Part shown: one piece after another, positions 52,074 through 60,374 of the stretch
Layout of the letters: each line of letters starts with the position of its first letter
How positions within the stretch are numbered: the stretch's first letter is position 1
Origin: Bordetella parapertussis
GTDB taxonomy: Bacteria; Pseudomonadota; Gammaproteobacteria; Burkholderiales; SG8-41
DNA length: 62,410 nucleotides
Direction: 5' to 3'
NCBI GenBank assembly: GCA_945901405.1
Contig: CAMDLH010000009.1
Location: forward strand, 1 to 62,410
Made by a program: the position numbers and the translations under genes
The notes under the pieces: model-generated
The model's input: the letters and a program-made list of their open reading frames with translations, nothing else
What the model was told of the DNA's origin: nothing
Database searches by the model: none

Positions 52074-53033
52074 ATGAAATTACGTAACCTATTTTTTTTA
52101 TTTATATTTTCGTCACCGCTCCATGCTGGCGCGCAAGGCTATCCCAGCAAATCGGTGCGCCTCGTCGTGCCCTTCGCCGCCGGCGGCAGCACCGACATCG
52201 TCGCGCGCACGCTCGCGCCGCGCCTCACCGAGATGTGGGGGCAAACCGTCGTGGTCGATAACCGCCCCGGCGGCAGCACGGTGATCGGCACGGAAATCGT
52301 GGCGAAATCGCCGCCCGACGGCCACACGCTGTTCGTGACACCCGCGCCATTCACCATCGTGCCGAGCCTGATGAAAAAACTGCCGTACGATCCGCAAAAA
52401 GATTTCGAGCCCATCACGCTGATCAACACCACGCCGCTAGTGGTGGTGGTCAACCCCGGCGTGCCCGCGAAGAACATCAGGGAACTTGTCGCGCTCGCAA
52501 AATCAAAACCTGGCGCTTTGAATTTCGGCTCGTCCGGCAGCGGCGGCTCGAATCATCTGGCGGGCGAATTGTTCAACGCCATGGCCGGCGTGAAGATGGT
52601 GCACATTCCCTACAAGGGCAACGCGCCCGCGCTGGTCGATCTCGCCGGCGGGCATGTTGACGTGGTGTTCAACGGATTGACCTCGGCGATCCCGCTGATC
52701 CGCGCCAACAAATTGCGTGCGCTGGGCATGACTAGCCTCGTGCGCGCGGGCGCCATGCCCGATGTGCCGACACTCGATGAACAAGGCCTGAAGGGATTTC
52801 TCGCCGTGGCGTGGAACGGCCTCATCGCACCCGCGCGCACACCGCGCGCCGTTGTCGACAAGATCAACGCCGACGTACTGAGGATAGTAAAGACGCCCGA
52901 ACTGGTCGAGCGCTTGAAGGCGGACGGCTCCGATCCGGCGGGTTACAGCGTGGAGCAATTTCAGAAATTCCTGCGCGACGAAACAACCAAGTGGGCAAAG
53001 GTTATCGCGGCGGCGGGTGTGCAGGGTTTGTAG
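52074..53033 (+). CDS. Bug/TctC-family periplasmic receptor 14
   Basis: A receptor of 319 residues. The signal peptide MKLRNLFFLFIFSSPLHAGA is coded by a T-rich run that resembles the AT motif. Loop 1 is VVPFAAGGSTDIVAR, then DNRPGGSTVIGTEIV, PPDGHTLFVT, NPGVPAKNIRELV and NHLAGELF. The end is AAGVQGL. It lies 27 nt after paralog 1 and 111 nt before paralog 2. Confidence 0.9.
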   Translation: MKLRNLFFLFIFSSPLHAGAQGYPSKSVRLVVPFAAGGSTDIVARTLAPRLTEMWGQTVVVDNRPGGSTVIGTEIVAKSPPDGHTLFVTPAPFTIVPSLMKKLPYDPQKDFEPITLINTTPLVVVVNPGVPAKNIRELVALAKSKPGALNFGSSGSGGSNHLAGELFNAMAGVKMVHIPYKGNAPALVDLAGGHVDVVFNGLTSAIPLIRANKLRALGMTSLVRAGAMPDVPTLDEQGLKGFLAVAWNGLIAPARTPRAVVDKINADVLRIVKTPELVERLKADGSDPAGYSVEQFQKFLRDETTKWAKVIAAAGVQGL

Positions 53034-53144
53034 CGCGGGGCGATCCATGCGTACCGCGTAATACAAGCATCGCGCCCCGGAATGCGCTACGCTTCTTCCG
53101 GGCTACAATAATTTTCCACGTGCGGCGCTGGAGGGAGACACGAA

Positions 53145-53798
53145 ATGAGCAACACCATCAGCTATATCTTCCAGATCGAATCGGGCGATGAGGTACGCTT
53201 TGATGTCGATCTCGACCGGCCGGCCGCGGATGGCCCGCTGCCCGACTGGACGCTGCTGGAAAAAGACCAGTGCCCGCATTGCCCGTTGCCCGCGACGCCG
53301 GGCGCGCGCTGCCCGGCCGCGGCCGATCTCGCGCCCATCGTCGAGCGATTTTCCAAACTGGCTTCGATCGAAACCGTGGACGTGCGCGTGTTGCGCGCGG
53401 AGTACGAGTCGCGCAAACACACCGATACGCAAACCGCGCTGAGCGCGCTGATGGGTCTTATCCTCGCCACCAGCGGCTGTCCGATACTCAACCGTATGCG
53501 CGCGCTGGCGCACACGCATCAGCCGTTTCCCACCGAAACCGAAATTGTCTACCGCATCGTCACGATGCATTTGCTTGATAGTTTTTTGCGCGGCGGCACG
53601 CCCGACTTGACCGGACTCTCGGAACTGTTCGTGGACATCGACACGCTGAACCTCGCGTTCGCCAAACGCATCAAGCGCGCCACGCAAAAAGACGCCAGCA
53701 TCAACGCGCTGGTGGTGCTCAACGCACGCAGCTCGCTCGCAAGCCTGTCGATCGAACCCGTGTTGGAGGAAATTCGCGCTTGGTACCGGCGTGATTAG
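53145..53798 (+). CDS. Conserved protein with CPHCPL and ARCPAA motifs, paralog 2
   Basis: A 217-residue paralog of the gene at 51384: MSNTISYIFQIESGDEVRFD, LLEKDQCPHCPLPATPGARC, KHTDTQTALSALMGLILATS, RMRALAHTHQPFPTETEIVY. Motifs, spacing and length are conserved, so the Cys and His residues probably form a metal site. GGAGGGAGACACGAA precedes ATG 53145. The next Bug gene starts 82 nt downstream. The gene pair (this protein plus Bug) looks like a duplicate of the pair before it. Confidence 0.75.
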   Translation: MSNTISYIFQIESGDEVRFDVDLDRPAADGPLPDWTLLEKDQCPHCPLPATPGARCPAAADLAPIVERFSKLASIETVDVRVLRAEYESRKHTDTQTALSALMGLILATSGCPILNRMRALAHTHQPFPTETEIVYRIVTMHLLDSFLRGGTPDLTGLSELFVDIDTLNLAFAKRIKRATQKDASINALVVLNARSSLASLSIEPVLEEIRAWYRRD

Positions 53799-53880
53799 TA
53801 AAAATCGGTTGAGTAAATTTTCTTTTAATAACAAATACTTACATTCAACCAACCCAGCGCCGGCATCAAGAGGGAATGAC

Positions 53881-54840
53881 ATGAACGCTCGTCTCATCAT
53901 CGCCGCCGCACTGGCCTTGGGCGCTGGCACGCACGCACACGCGCAGGACTATCCCACGAAAACCGTGCGCGTCGTCGTGCCGTTCGCGCCCGGCGGCAGC
54001 AACGATATCGTCGGCCGCATTCTCTCCGCACATCTCACCGACCGCCTGGGGCGGCAATTCGTGGTGGACAACCGCGGCGGCGCGGGCGGGCTGGTCGGCA
54101 CGGAGATGGTATGGAAATCGCCGCCCGACGGCCACACGCTGCTGGTGATATCGGTGGCGTTTCCGATGAATGCCGCGGTTTACAAATTGCCGTACGATCC
54201 GATGAAAGCGTTCACGCCCGTGGTGCTGCTCGCCACGGGCACCAACGGCTTTGCCGTGCATCCGGCGTTGCCGGTCAAAAACGTGAAGGAACTGATCGCG
54301 CTCGCCAAGGCGCGCCCCGGCCAATTGCAATATTCCTCGGCGGGTGTGGCCACCTTCCAGCATCTGAGTTCGGAGATGTTCAAGTCCATGGCCGGTGTCA
54401 ACATCCTGCACGTGCCATACAAAGGCGGCGGCCCCGCCACCATTGACCTGATCGCCGGGCAGGTGCAGATGTCGATTGCATCGCTGATCGTGATCCTGCC
54501 GCACCAGCGCAGCGGCAAAATCCGCATCATCGCCACCGGCGGCTCGAAGCGCTCGGCGACCTTGCCCGACGTGCCCACCATCGCCGAATCCGGCGTGCCC
54601 GGCTATGAGGCGAACAACTGGTGGGGTGTAATGGCGCCCGCGGGCGTGCCCGAGGCCATCGTGCGCAAGCTCAACTCCGAATCAAATGCCGTCATGAACC
54701 TGCCGGATACGAAAAAACGCCTCACCGCCGAGGGCGCGGAGCCTTTCAGCATCACGCCCGAACAATTTACCAAACACATCGTCGCCGAAATCGCGAAGTG
54801 GGGCAAGGTGACGCGGGATGCGGGGATCAAGGCGGAGTAA
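53881..54840 (+). CDS. Bug/TctC-family periplasmic receptor 15
   Basis: A receptor of 319 residues; GAGGGAATGAC lies before ATG 53881, and earlier in-frame starts are in an AT-rich leader. Signal peptide ends HAHAQD. Loop 1 is VVPFAPGGSNDIVGR, then NRGGAGGLVGTEMVW, PPDGHTLLVIS and an AGVATFQHLSSEMF segment. The end is DAGIKAE. Equal in length to receptor 14 and placed after the second copy of the cysteine-motif protein. Confidence 0.9.
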   Translation: MNARLIIAAALALGAGTHAHAQDYPTKTVRVVVPFAPGGSNDIVGRILSAHLTDRLGRQFVVDNRGGAGGLVGTEMVWKSPPDGHTLLVISVAFPMNAAVYKLPYDPMKAFTPVVLLATGTNGFAVHPALPVKNVKELIALAKARPGQLQYSSAGVATFQHLSSEMFKSMAGVNILHVPYKGGGPATIDLIAGQVQMSIASLIVILPHQRSGKIRIIATGGSKRSATLPDVPTIAESGVPGYEANNWWGVMAPAGVPEAIVRKLNSESNAVMNLPDTKKRLTAEGAEPFSITPEQFTKHIVAEIAKWGKVTRDAGIKAE

Positions 54841-54862
54841 GCCCGTAAGATCGCCGACCAAA

Positions 54863-56404
54863 TCAGGATTCCCGGTAGGACACTAATTCAACACGGTCAG
54901 TATCAACCAATACTCCATTGCGGTGACGGGTGATGCGTTCCTGGGCGATTGGCCTCCTTACCTTACCCGGAGCAATCCAGTACTTGTGGGCGTAGCTATA
55001 ACCAGCGCCGCGGCTAAATCCACTTCCCTGGACATGGAACGTATCAAACGTGCCGGCTGGAACGGTGATTTTCTCCGTGCCAACCACTCGGTACTTCATG
55101 GTCCACTCATCGGGCGTTCCGTCACGGCGTGTACCACGGTAGGTCGTCACCCAGTGCTTGCCTACACTGTACTCCGAGATGTAGATCTGGCTGCCCGTGG
55201 CAGTATGTCCGTTGGGAAGCCGCCGTTCATTACCCAAATAGTCCATGACAATTCTGCCCTTGTTGAATATGACTTCCGTATCCGTTATCTCGGTCAGCAA
55301 GTCCGTGCGACGCATGGTGTAGCGGTCGCCGATCTTGAAATTGGTGTTAGCCCGAGCCGAGCCCTTGGTAAACGGATTGTTCTCCCGCGGTGCGATCTCG
55401 ATTTTCTTCTCGCCCTGCGCAGCCAGCACCCGATCAAGCTGAAACTGGGCCAGTTCCGAAAACCTTCCGCCCGGATAACGCCGCAAATAATCTTCCAGCG
55501 GCTCCGGCACTTTTGCGGTTTTGATCTTTTCCCAAATCGCGAGTTCCACCTCAAACTCGCGCGCGGCTTCGGCCTCGGAGATTCTTTTCAGTTCCTTCGG
55601 TGGAACAAACCAGAAATCCTCCTCCAGTGACGTGCTTTCCCACGGAATCTGCTGGCCTTTAGTACGACGCCGCACATTGAGCCGCACACGTTTGAATACG
55701 TCTTCGATCTTGGCCTCGGGCTCCTTCATCTCGCGCAGCAGGTTTTCGGTGTAAAGCCCGTTGGCGCCCTCGCCGTCGCTTGCCACGTTGCCCGGCGCGG
55801 TGGCGTAAGCCAGCAGCGTGCTGTGCGGCGCGTCGATTTGCGACAGCCCGCGCTCGATGCGAACGTCTCCGGCGAACGGGTTCTCACGGCAGGCGTCCAG
55901 TATCACCACGTTCATGGGGTTGGATGCCTTGTTGATCCCCTCAATCAGACGGGTCAAGTCGATGCAGGTCGCCTGAATGTCCTCCAGCTTGCGTACTGCG
56001 GCATCCACGGGAATCAGGTAATTGCGCCATGCAAGCTGCACACCGTGTCCCGCGAAGTAAAACAATCCAACCGCTTTTTTTGCGGCCAGCATCTGCACGT
56101 GATCGCGGATCGCGGCCGCCATGTCTTCGCGCCCCGCGTCGAGCCTGGTGACAACGTCAAACCCGGACTACCTGAGCACGTCGCCGATGGCTTTGGCGTC
56201 ATTCCCGGGGTTGCCCAATTGAGGCGCACTCTTGTAATGGCTATTGCCGATCACCAGCGCCATTTTCGGCAGACGCAAGAGCTTGAGCGCCCCCTCGGAT
56301 TGCGCCCACACCTGCGCATAGGGCAGCGGCAGGAATAGCGACGTTGCCGCCATTCCAGCGCGCAAAACGTTGCGCCGGCCTGTATCGATCGTGTGATCAT
56401 TCAT
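54863..56404 (-). pseudogene. Secreted caspase-fold (peptidase C14) protein interrupted by TAG
   Basis: A frame of 513 codons with TAG at codon 79 (56170-56168). Upstream lies a Tat-like signal (RRNVLRAGMAATSLFLPLP) and the start of the caspase fold (MALVIGNSHYKSAPQLGNPG). After the stop it continues in frame, SGFDVVTRLDAGREDMAAAI. The dyad is intact: His120 in FYFAGHGVQL and Cys172 in VVILDACRENPFAG. A second domain (about 380-513, with a WTMKYRVVGTEKITVPAGTF segment) is of a lipoprotein-like beta type. One substitution, such as CAG to TAG, explains the break. It could be a recent null allele or read-through. A start at 56122 would lack the signal and first strand. Confidence 0.75.
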
Positions 56405-56524
56405 GCTTGGCGCCTGAACTTGTCGTATTGACAATGCGAGCGGCAAAACGCCACTTTGGCATCAGAAAACATGTTCATCAATTGCGTTGATACAAATACT
56501 ACACGTTCGCCGCAACCACGCCAC

Positions 56525-57523
56525 TCATTCCGGCTTCGCGCCAGAAGCCTTAACCACCTTGGCCCATTTGGCAATCTCACTGCGCACGTGATTTGACACT
56601 TCGTTGTAAGGTATCGAGCGCACGTCCATGCCGGCCGCCGTGAAGCGATCGCGCACATCCTGTATCAGCAGCACCTTCGCCGAGTCAGCGTGAATCTTCT
56701 CGCTGATGGCGGCTGGCACGCCGGCGGGTCCCATCACCAGCGTCCAGTTGTTCGCCTCGTAGCCGGGCATGCCTACTTCGGCGAGCGGCGGCACGTCCGG
56801 CGCGGCGGGTGAGCGTTGCAGCGAGCTCACGCCGATGGCGCGCAGGCGCCCGGTGCGCAGGTGCTGCACGGTGACGTTGATGGTGGGCATGGCCATGTGC
56901 ACCTGGCCGCCGAGCACGTCGGTCAGCGCCGGCGCCATGCTTTTGTAAGGCACGTGGATCATGCTGACCCCTGCGGTGACCTTGAGCAACTCCATGCCCA
57001 GATGGCTGGTGGGCGCGCCCGGCCCGGACGAGCCGTAAGTCAGCGTATTCGGTTTGGCCCTGGCCAGCGCGATCAGTTCCTTGAGATTACGCGCCGGCAG
57101 CGACGGATGCGTCACCAGAATGCCGGGGCCGAATGCGAGTGTGGTGATCGGCGTGAAATCACGCGCCGCATCGTACGGCAGCTTGGGATAAAGGCTCACG
57201 TTGATCGCAAACCCCGCAGACACCAGCACCAGCGTATAACCGTCGGGCGCCGCGCGCGCGGCGAGTTCGCTGCCGACAATGCTGTTGGCCCCCGCGCGAT
57301 TGTCGATGACGACTTGTTGTCCCCACGCTTCCGACAGCCTGGGCGCGACCAGCCGCCCCACCGCATCCACCGGGCCGCCCGCCGCGAACGGCACGATCAG
57401 CCGCACTGGACGCGAGGGGTATTGGGCCGAGCCGGCCGCGGCGGATTGTGCGTGGGCCAACTGCGGCGCCAACAGCGCGGCAAGCATCGCGGCCAAACGC
57501 AAACGACAAGTAATATCTTTCAT
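56525..57523 (-). CDS. Bug/TctC-family periplasmic receptor 16
   Basis: A receptor of 332 residues with an AGGGA site before ATG 57523 and a signal peptide ending LAHAQS, followed by a short AAAGSAQ spacer. Loop 1 is IVPFAAGGPVDAVGR, then DNRAGANSIVGSELA, APDGYTLVLVS and GSSGPGAPTSHLGMELL. The end is KASGAKPE. It is 33 nt downstream of the DJ-1/PfpI gene and could be co-transcribed with it. Confidence 0.9.
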   Translation of the reverse strand: MKDITCRLRLAAMLAALLAPQLAHAQSAAAGSAQYPSRPVRLIVPFAAGGPVDAVGRLVAPRLSEAWGQQVVIDNRAGANSIVGSELAARAAPDGYTLVLVSAGFAINVSLYPKLPYDAARDFTPITTLAFGPGILVTHPSLPARNLKELIALARAKPNTLTYGSSGPGAPTSHLGMELLKVTAGVSMIHVPYKSMAPALTDVLGGQVHMAMPTINVTVQHLRTGRLRAIGVSSLQRSPAAPDVPPLAEVGMPGYEANNWTLVMGPAGVPAAISEKIHADSAKVLLIQDVRDRFTAAGMDVRSIPYNEVSNHVRSEIAKWAKVVKASGAKPE

Positions 57524-57556
57524 GCAATCAATTCCCTGTTCTTGGTAAACCACAAA

Positions 57557-58123
57557 CTATTTCCACCTATATGGATAATCCATCTGCGTGGCCACGCGCG
57601 CGCGTGCATCCGCGCCCGCCAGCCGCTCGACCACGTGCAGCCCCAGATCGATGGAGGTCGACACGCCGCGCCCCGTGATGACGTTGCCTTCATCGACCAC
57701 GCGTTCCTGAATCACTGTTGCGCAGTACGGCTCCAGTTCCTTGTATGCCGACGGATGCGTGGTCGCGCGCAAGCCCTTGAGAAAACCCGCCGCGCCGAGC
57801 AGCAGCGCGCCGGTGCACACCGACACCTTGAGTTGCGCGCCGCTGGCGGTTTGCAGCCACTCGATGAACTTCGCGTCGTGCTGCAGCGCGCGCGTGCCGA
57901 AGCCGCCGGGCACGAACAACATGTCGTACGCCGTCAGCGGCTGCGCAACCGAATCGGCTTCGATCTTGAGCCCACGGTCATCCGCGGCTTGCCTGGTCAT
58001 CGCGCAGATACGCCACTCGAAATCCTCCATGATCTTCATGGTTTTCAGGCGCGTCACGGCGTCGTAGAAGCCAACGAAGTCGAGCGAGGTCATGCGGTCG
58101 AAAATAATGAATGCGGCTTTCAT
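57557..58123 (-). CDS. DJ-1/PfpI family protein, isonitrile-hydratase-like
   Basis: A protein of 188 residues. DMLFVPGGFGTRAL and VSVCTGALLLGAAGFLKG carry the nucleophile-elbow Cys of the class I glutamine amidotransferase-like fold. The family includes isonitrile hydratase (InhA) and AraC-type sensor domains; the Cys-Thr-Gly-Ala form is typical of InhA-like members. The N-terminal KAAFIIFDRMTSLDFVGFYD supports this. It has no DNA-binding domain. It is upstream of Bug 16. Confidence 0.85.
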   Translation of the reverse strand: MKAAFIIFDRMTSLDFVGFYDAVTRLKTMKIMEDFEWRICAMTRQAADDRGLKIEADSVAQPLTAYDMLFVPGGFGTRALQHDAKFIEWLQTASGAQLKVSVCTGALLLGAAGFLKGLRATTHPSAYKELEPYCATVIQERVVDEGNVITGRGVSTSIDLGLHVVERLAGADARARVATQMDYPYRWK

Positions 58124-58159
58124 GTCATGTACTCTCGGAAAAGTTCGCGGGTGTAATTA

Positions 58160-58972
58160 TTATCGCAAAGGAACCGCGCCGCTGGCGCGCAAAATGCGAT
58201 CCCCTTCCACACTCAACACAAAATCGACAAAGCCCTTGACCGCCGGCGGCATGTCTTCCCTCACCACGAACAAAAACTCGCGTGTGAGCACGTAGCGTCC
58301 GTTCTTGACATTCTCCTCGGTGGGCGCGATGCCGTTCAGCGCCAAGGCTTTTACCTTGCCGCCGCTTTGCTCCACCACCGTCATGCTGGTCATGCCCAGC
58401 GCGTTGGGCGTCGACGTTAACGCCTTCGCCATGTCGCCGCCGCGCGCCATGACTTTTACGTGCTCCGCCTCCTTCAAATCCTTGAAGCAGGCGATTTTTT
58501 CACGGATCACTTCGGGGTCTACTTCCGCGGGCGGGCGCGTGAACGCGGCAATCGCTTCGTCAGCGCCGCCCAGCGCCTGCCAGTTTTGCAGCTTGCCGTT
58601 GTAGACGTCGCACACCTGCGCATCGCTGATATTGCTCACCGTGACGTTCGCTCCAGCGGCGAATACAATCGCGCCCTTGGCCACCGCGATAACCTTGAGC
58701 TTGCCCTTGTGCAATGCTTCGGCATCAACGCCGTGGCTTGCCAGTGCGATCTGTATCTTGTCTTCGGTCACGGCGCGCAGCCTGGCGCCCGTGCCCAGGC
58801 CTTTGCCGAATTCCAGCTTCGCATCGGGCGCCTGCTTCTGGTACGCGGCGGCCAGCGCGCGCGCCAGCGGCAGCATGCCTGTTGAGCCGTCCAGCGTGAT
58901 TTGCTCCGCGCCGCAGACCTTGCCGAGAAACAATGCGCACGACAAAAAAGTCGCGAGTAACGATATTTTCAT
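58160..58972 (-). CDS. PstS-like periplasmic solute-binding protein
   Basis: A 270-residue protein with a signal peptide (MKISLLATFLSCALFLGKVC) and type II periplasmic fold: ITLDGSTGMLPLARALAAAY, LEFGKGLGTGARLRAV, IALASHGV, VYNGKLQNWQALGG and the C-terminal VKGFVDFVLSVEGDRIL. STG and GTGAR fit oxyanion binding as in PstS. No pstCAB genes are near, so the ligand (phosphate or another oxyanion) and transporter partner are unknown. A Cys pair may form a disulfide (VCDVY, IACFK). Confidence 0.8.
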   Translation of the reverse strand: MKISLLATFLSCALFLGKVCGAEQITLDGSTGMLPLARALAAAYQKQAPDAKLEFGKGLGTGARLRAVTEDKIQIALASHGVDAEALHKGKLKVIAVAKGAIVFAAGANVTVSNISDAQVCDVYNGKLQNWQALGGADEAIAAFTRPPAEVDPEVIREKIACFKDLKEAEHVKVMARGGDMAKALTSTPNALGMTSMTVVEQSGGKVKALALNGIAPTEENVKNGRYVLTREFLFVVREDMPPAVKGFVDFVLSVEGDRILRASGAVPLR

Positions 58973-59082
58973 GGGCCCTCTTCTTTGAGAATGACGTATG
59001 TTGCCCGCGCCATCGGAAACTTCGGCCGAGGGCAGCTACATTACGCAGCAAGAAGCCGGGTGGATTTGCAGCGTAGCACGCT

Positions 59083-60249
59083 TCAGGCCGGCAGCCCCAA
59101 CACATAACGCGACATGATGTTGCGCTGAACCTCGCTGGTGCCGCCCGCTATGGTGCCGGGGCGCGACATATAGAACGTGGTGAGCGCGTCCACTTCCACG
59201 GCAGCGCCCGAGCCGCCAAAGTTGCGCACGCCCTCATGCACGGCTTCTTCCTCGCCGATTTCAAGCAGCAGTTCGGCGAGGCGTTGCCACGCTTCCATGG
59301 TCCAGATTTTCAGCATCGACACATCCGGGCCGAGCGCATCGCCGCGCTTCACCTGCTCGACGTAGCGGCCGTACAGCGAGCCCAGGTCTTCGATGTCGAG
59401 TTTCAGCGCGGTGTAGCGGTCGAGAAACCCCTGATCCGCAAACAGCCCACGCGCACGCGCCACCATTTCCAGCCGTTGCAGCGCATACGCCGGGCGGCGC
59501 GGGCTGCCAATGGCGAGGCGCTCGAACGAGAGCAACGCCTTGGCGACACTCCAGCCTTTATGCAAATCGCCGACGAGATTTTCTTTCGGCACGCGCACGT
59601 TGTCGTAATACACCTGGCAGAATTCGGCGTGCCCCGTGAGATTGACGATGGGCCGCAGCGTGATGCCCGGCGTCTTGAAATCGACCAGAAACAGGCTGAT
59701 GCCTTCCTGCTTTTTCCTGGTGTGCTGATCGGTGCGCGTCAATACATAACAATGCGTGGCATCCTGCGCAAGCGAGGTCCAGATTTTCTGGCCGTTGATC
59801 ACGTAATCGTCGCCATCCAAAACGGCGGTCGTGCGCAGGCTTGCAAGATCAGACCCCGAATTCGGCTCGGAGTAACCCTGGCACCAGATGTGCTCGCCCG
59901 ACAGCGCGCGCGGCAGATAGAAACTTTTCTGCGCATCGGTGCCGAAGCGCATGATGATGGGGCCGATGTGCGTGATGCCCTGGTCGGGCGGGCGCGCGAC
60001 GCCGTGGCGCTCCATCTCCTCCATGTAGATCAGCATCTTGCCGGCATCGAGGCCCATGCCGCCCCACTCGCGCGGCCAGTTCGGCGCGACCCAGCCCTTT
60101 TTATAGAGCTGGCCCCACCAGTCTTTCATCTCATCCCAACGCGCGCGGCGCAGAATGTAGCGCAGTGCTTGCGGGTATTCGGCTTCAAAAAACGTTCGCA
60201 CTTGCGCGCGGAACGCGTCGTCGGTCATCACGGTGTAGTCGGTGTTCAT
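59083..60249 (-). CDS. Acyl-CoA dehydrogenase family protein 3
   Basis: A protein of 388 residues with full family marks: VAPNWPREWGGMGLDAGKML, CQGYSEPNSGSDLASLRTTA, YVINGQKIWTSLAQDATHCY and the C-terminal GTIAGGTSEVQRNIMSRYVL, which contains the normal GGTSE absent from the two at 19194 and 20433. FAD-dependent dehydrogenation of an acyl-CoA is likely. ATG 60249 begins MNTDYTV. It diverges from MmgE/PrpD 2 across 125 nt. Confidence 0.9.
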   Translation of the reverse strand: MNTDYTVMTDDAFRAQVRTFFEAEYPQALRYILRRARWDEMKDWWGQLYKKGWVAPNWPREWGGMGLDAGKMLIYMEEMERHGVARPPDQGITHIGPIIMRFGTDAQKSFYLPRALSGEHIWCQGYSEPNSGSDLASLRTTAVLDGDDYVINGQKIWTSLAQDATHCYVLTRTDQHTRKKQEGISLFLVDFKTPGITLRPIVNLTGHAEFCQVYYDNVRVPKENLVGDLHKGWSVAKALLSFERLAIGSPRRPAYALQRLEMVARARGLFADQGFLDRYTALKLDIEDLGSLYGRYVEQVKRGDALGPDVSMLKIWTMEAWQRLAELLLEIGEEEAVHEGVRNFGGSGAAVEVDALTTFYMSRPGTIAGGTSEVQRNIMSRYVLGLPA

Positions 60250-60347
60250 CAAGGTATTTTAATTCTCGCCACGCGGGCGCGGGGAAATCGGGAAGCGATA
60301 GAATTACGCAAGATCATCCGTTTGAACAGCGCGCGCCGCGCATTTCG

Positions 60348-60374
60348 TAAGTTATTGTTTTTATTCATTATTTT
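60348..60374. repeat. AT-rich motif directly before the MmgE/PrpD start
   Basis: TAAGTTATTGTTTTTATT (18 nt) is identical to part of the motif at 46268, continuing CATTATTTT and ending at the ATG of the next gene. No Shine-Dalgarno is visible, so the motif forms the actual leader. Confidence 0.65.

Noticed and set aside
56168-56170. TAG in the caspase-like gene as pyrrolysine
   Set aside because: Pyrrolysine is limited to a few archaea and bacteria with the pyl genes, and the position is not in a methyltransferase. A plain nonsense mutation is more likely.
56816-58156. Plus-strand open frame of about 446 codons opposite a Bug gene and the DJ-1/PfpI gene
   Set aside because: It is His/Arg-rich, domain-free and wholly antisense to two clear genes.
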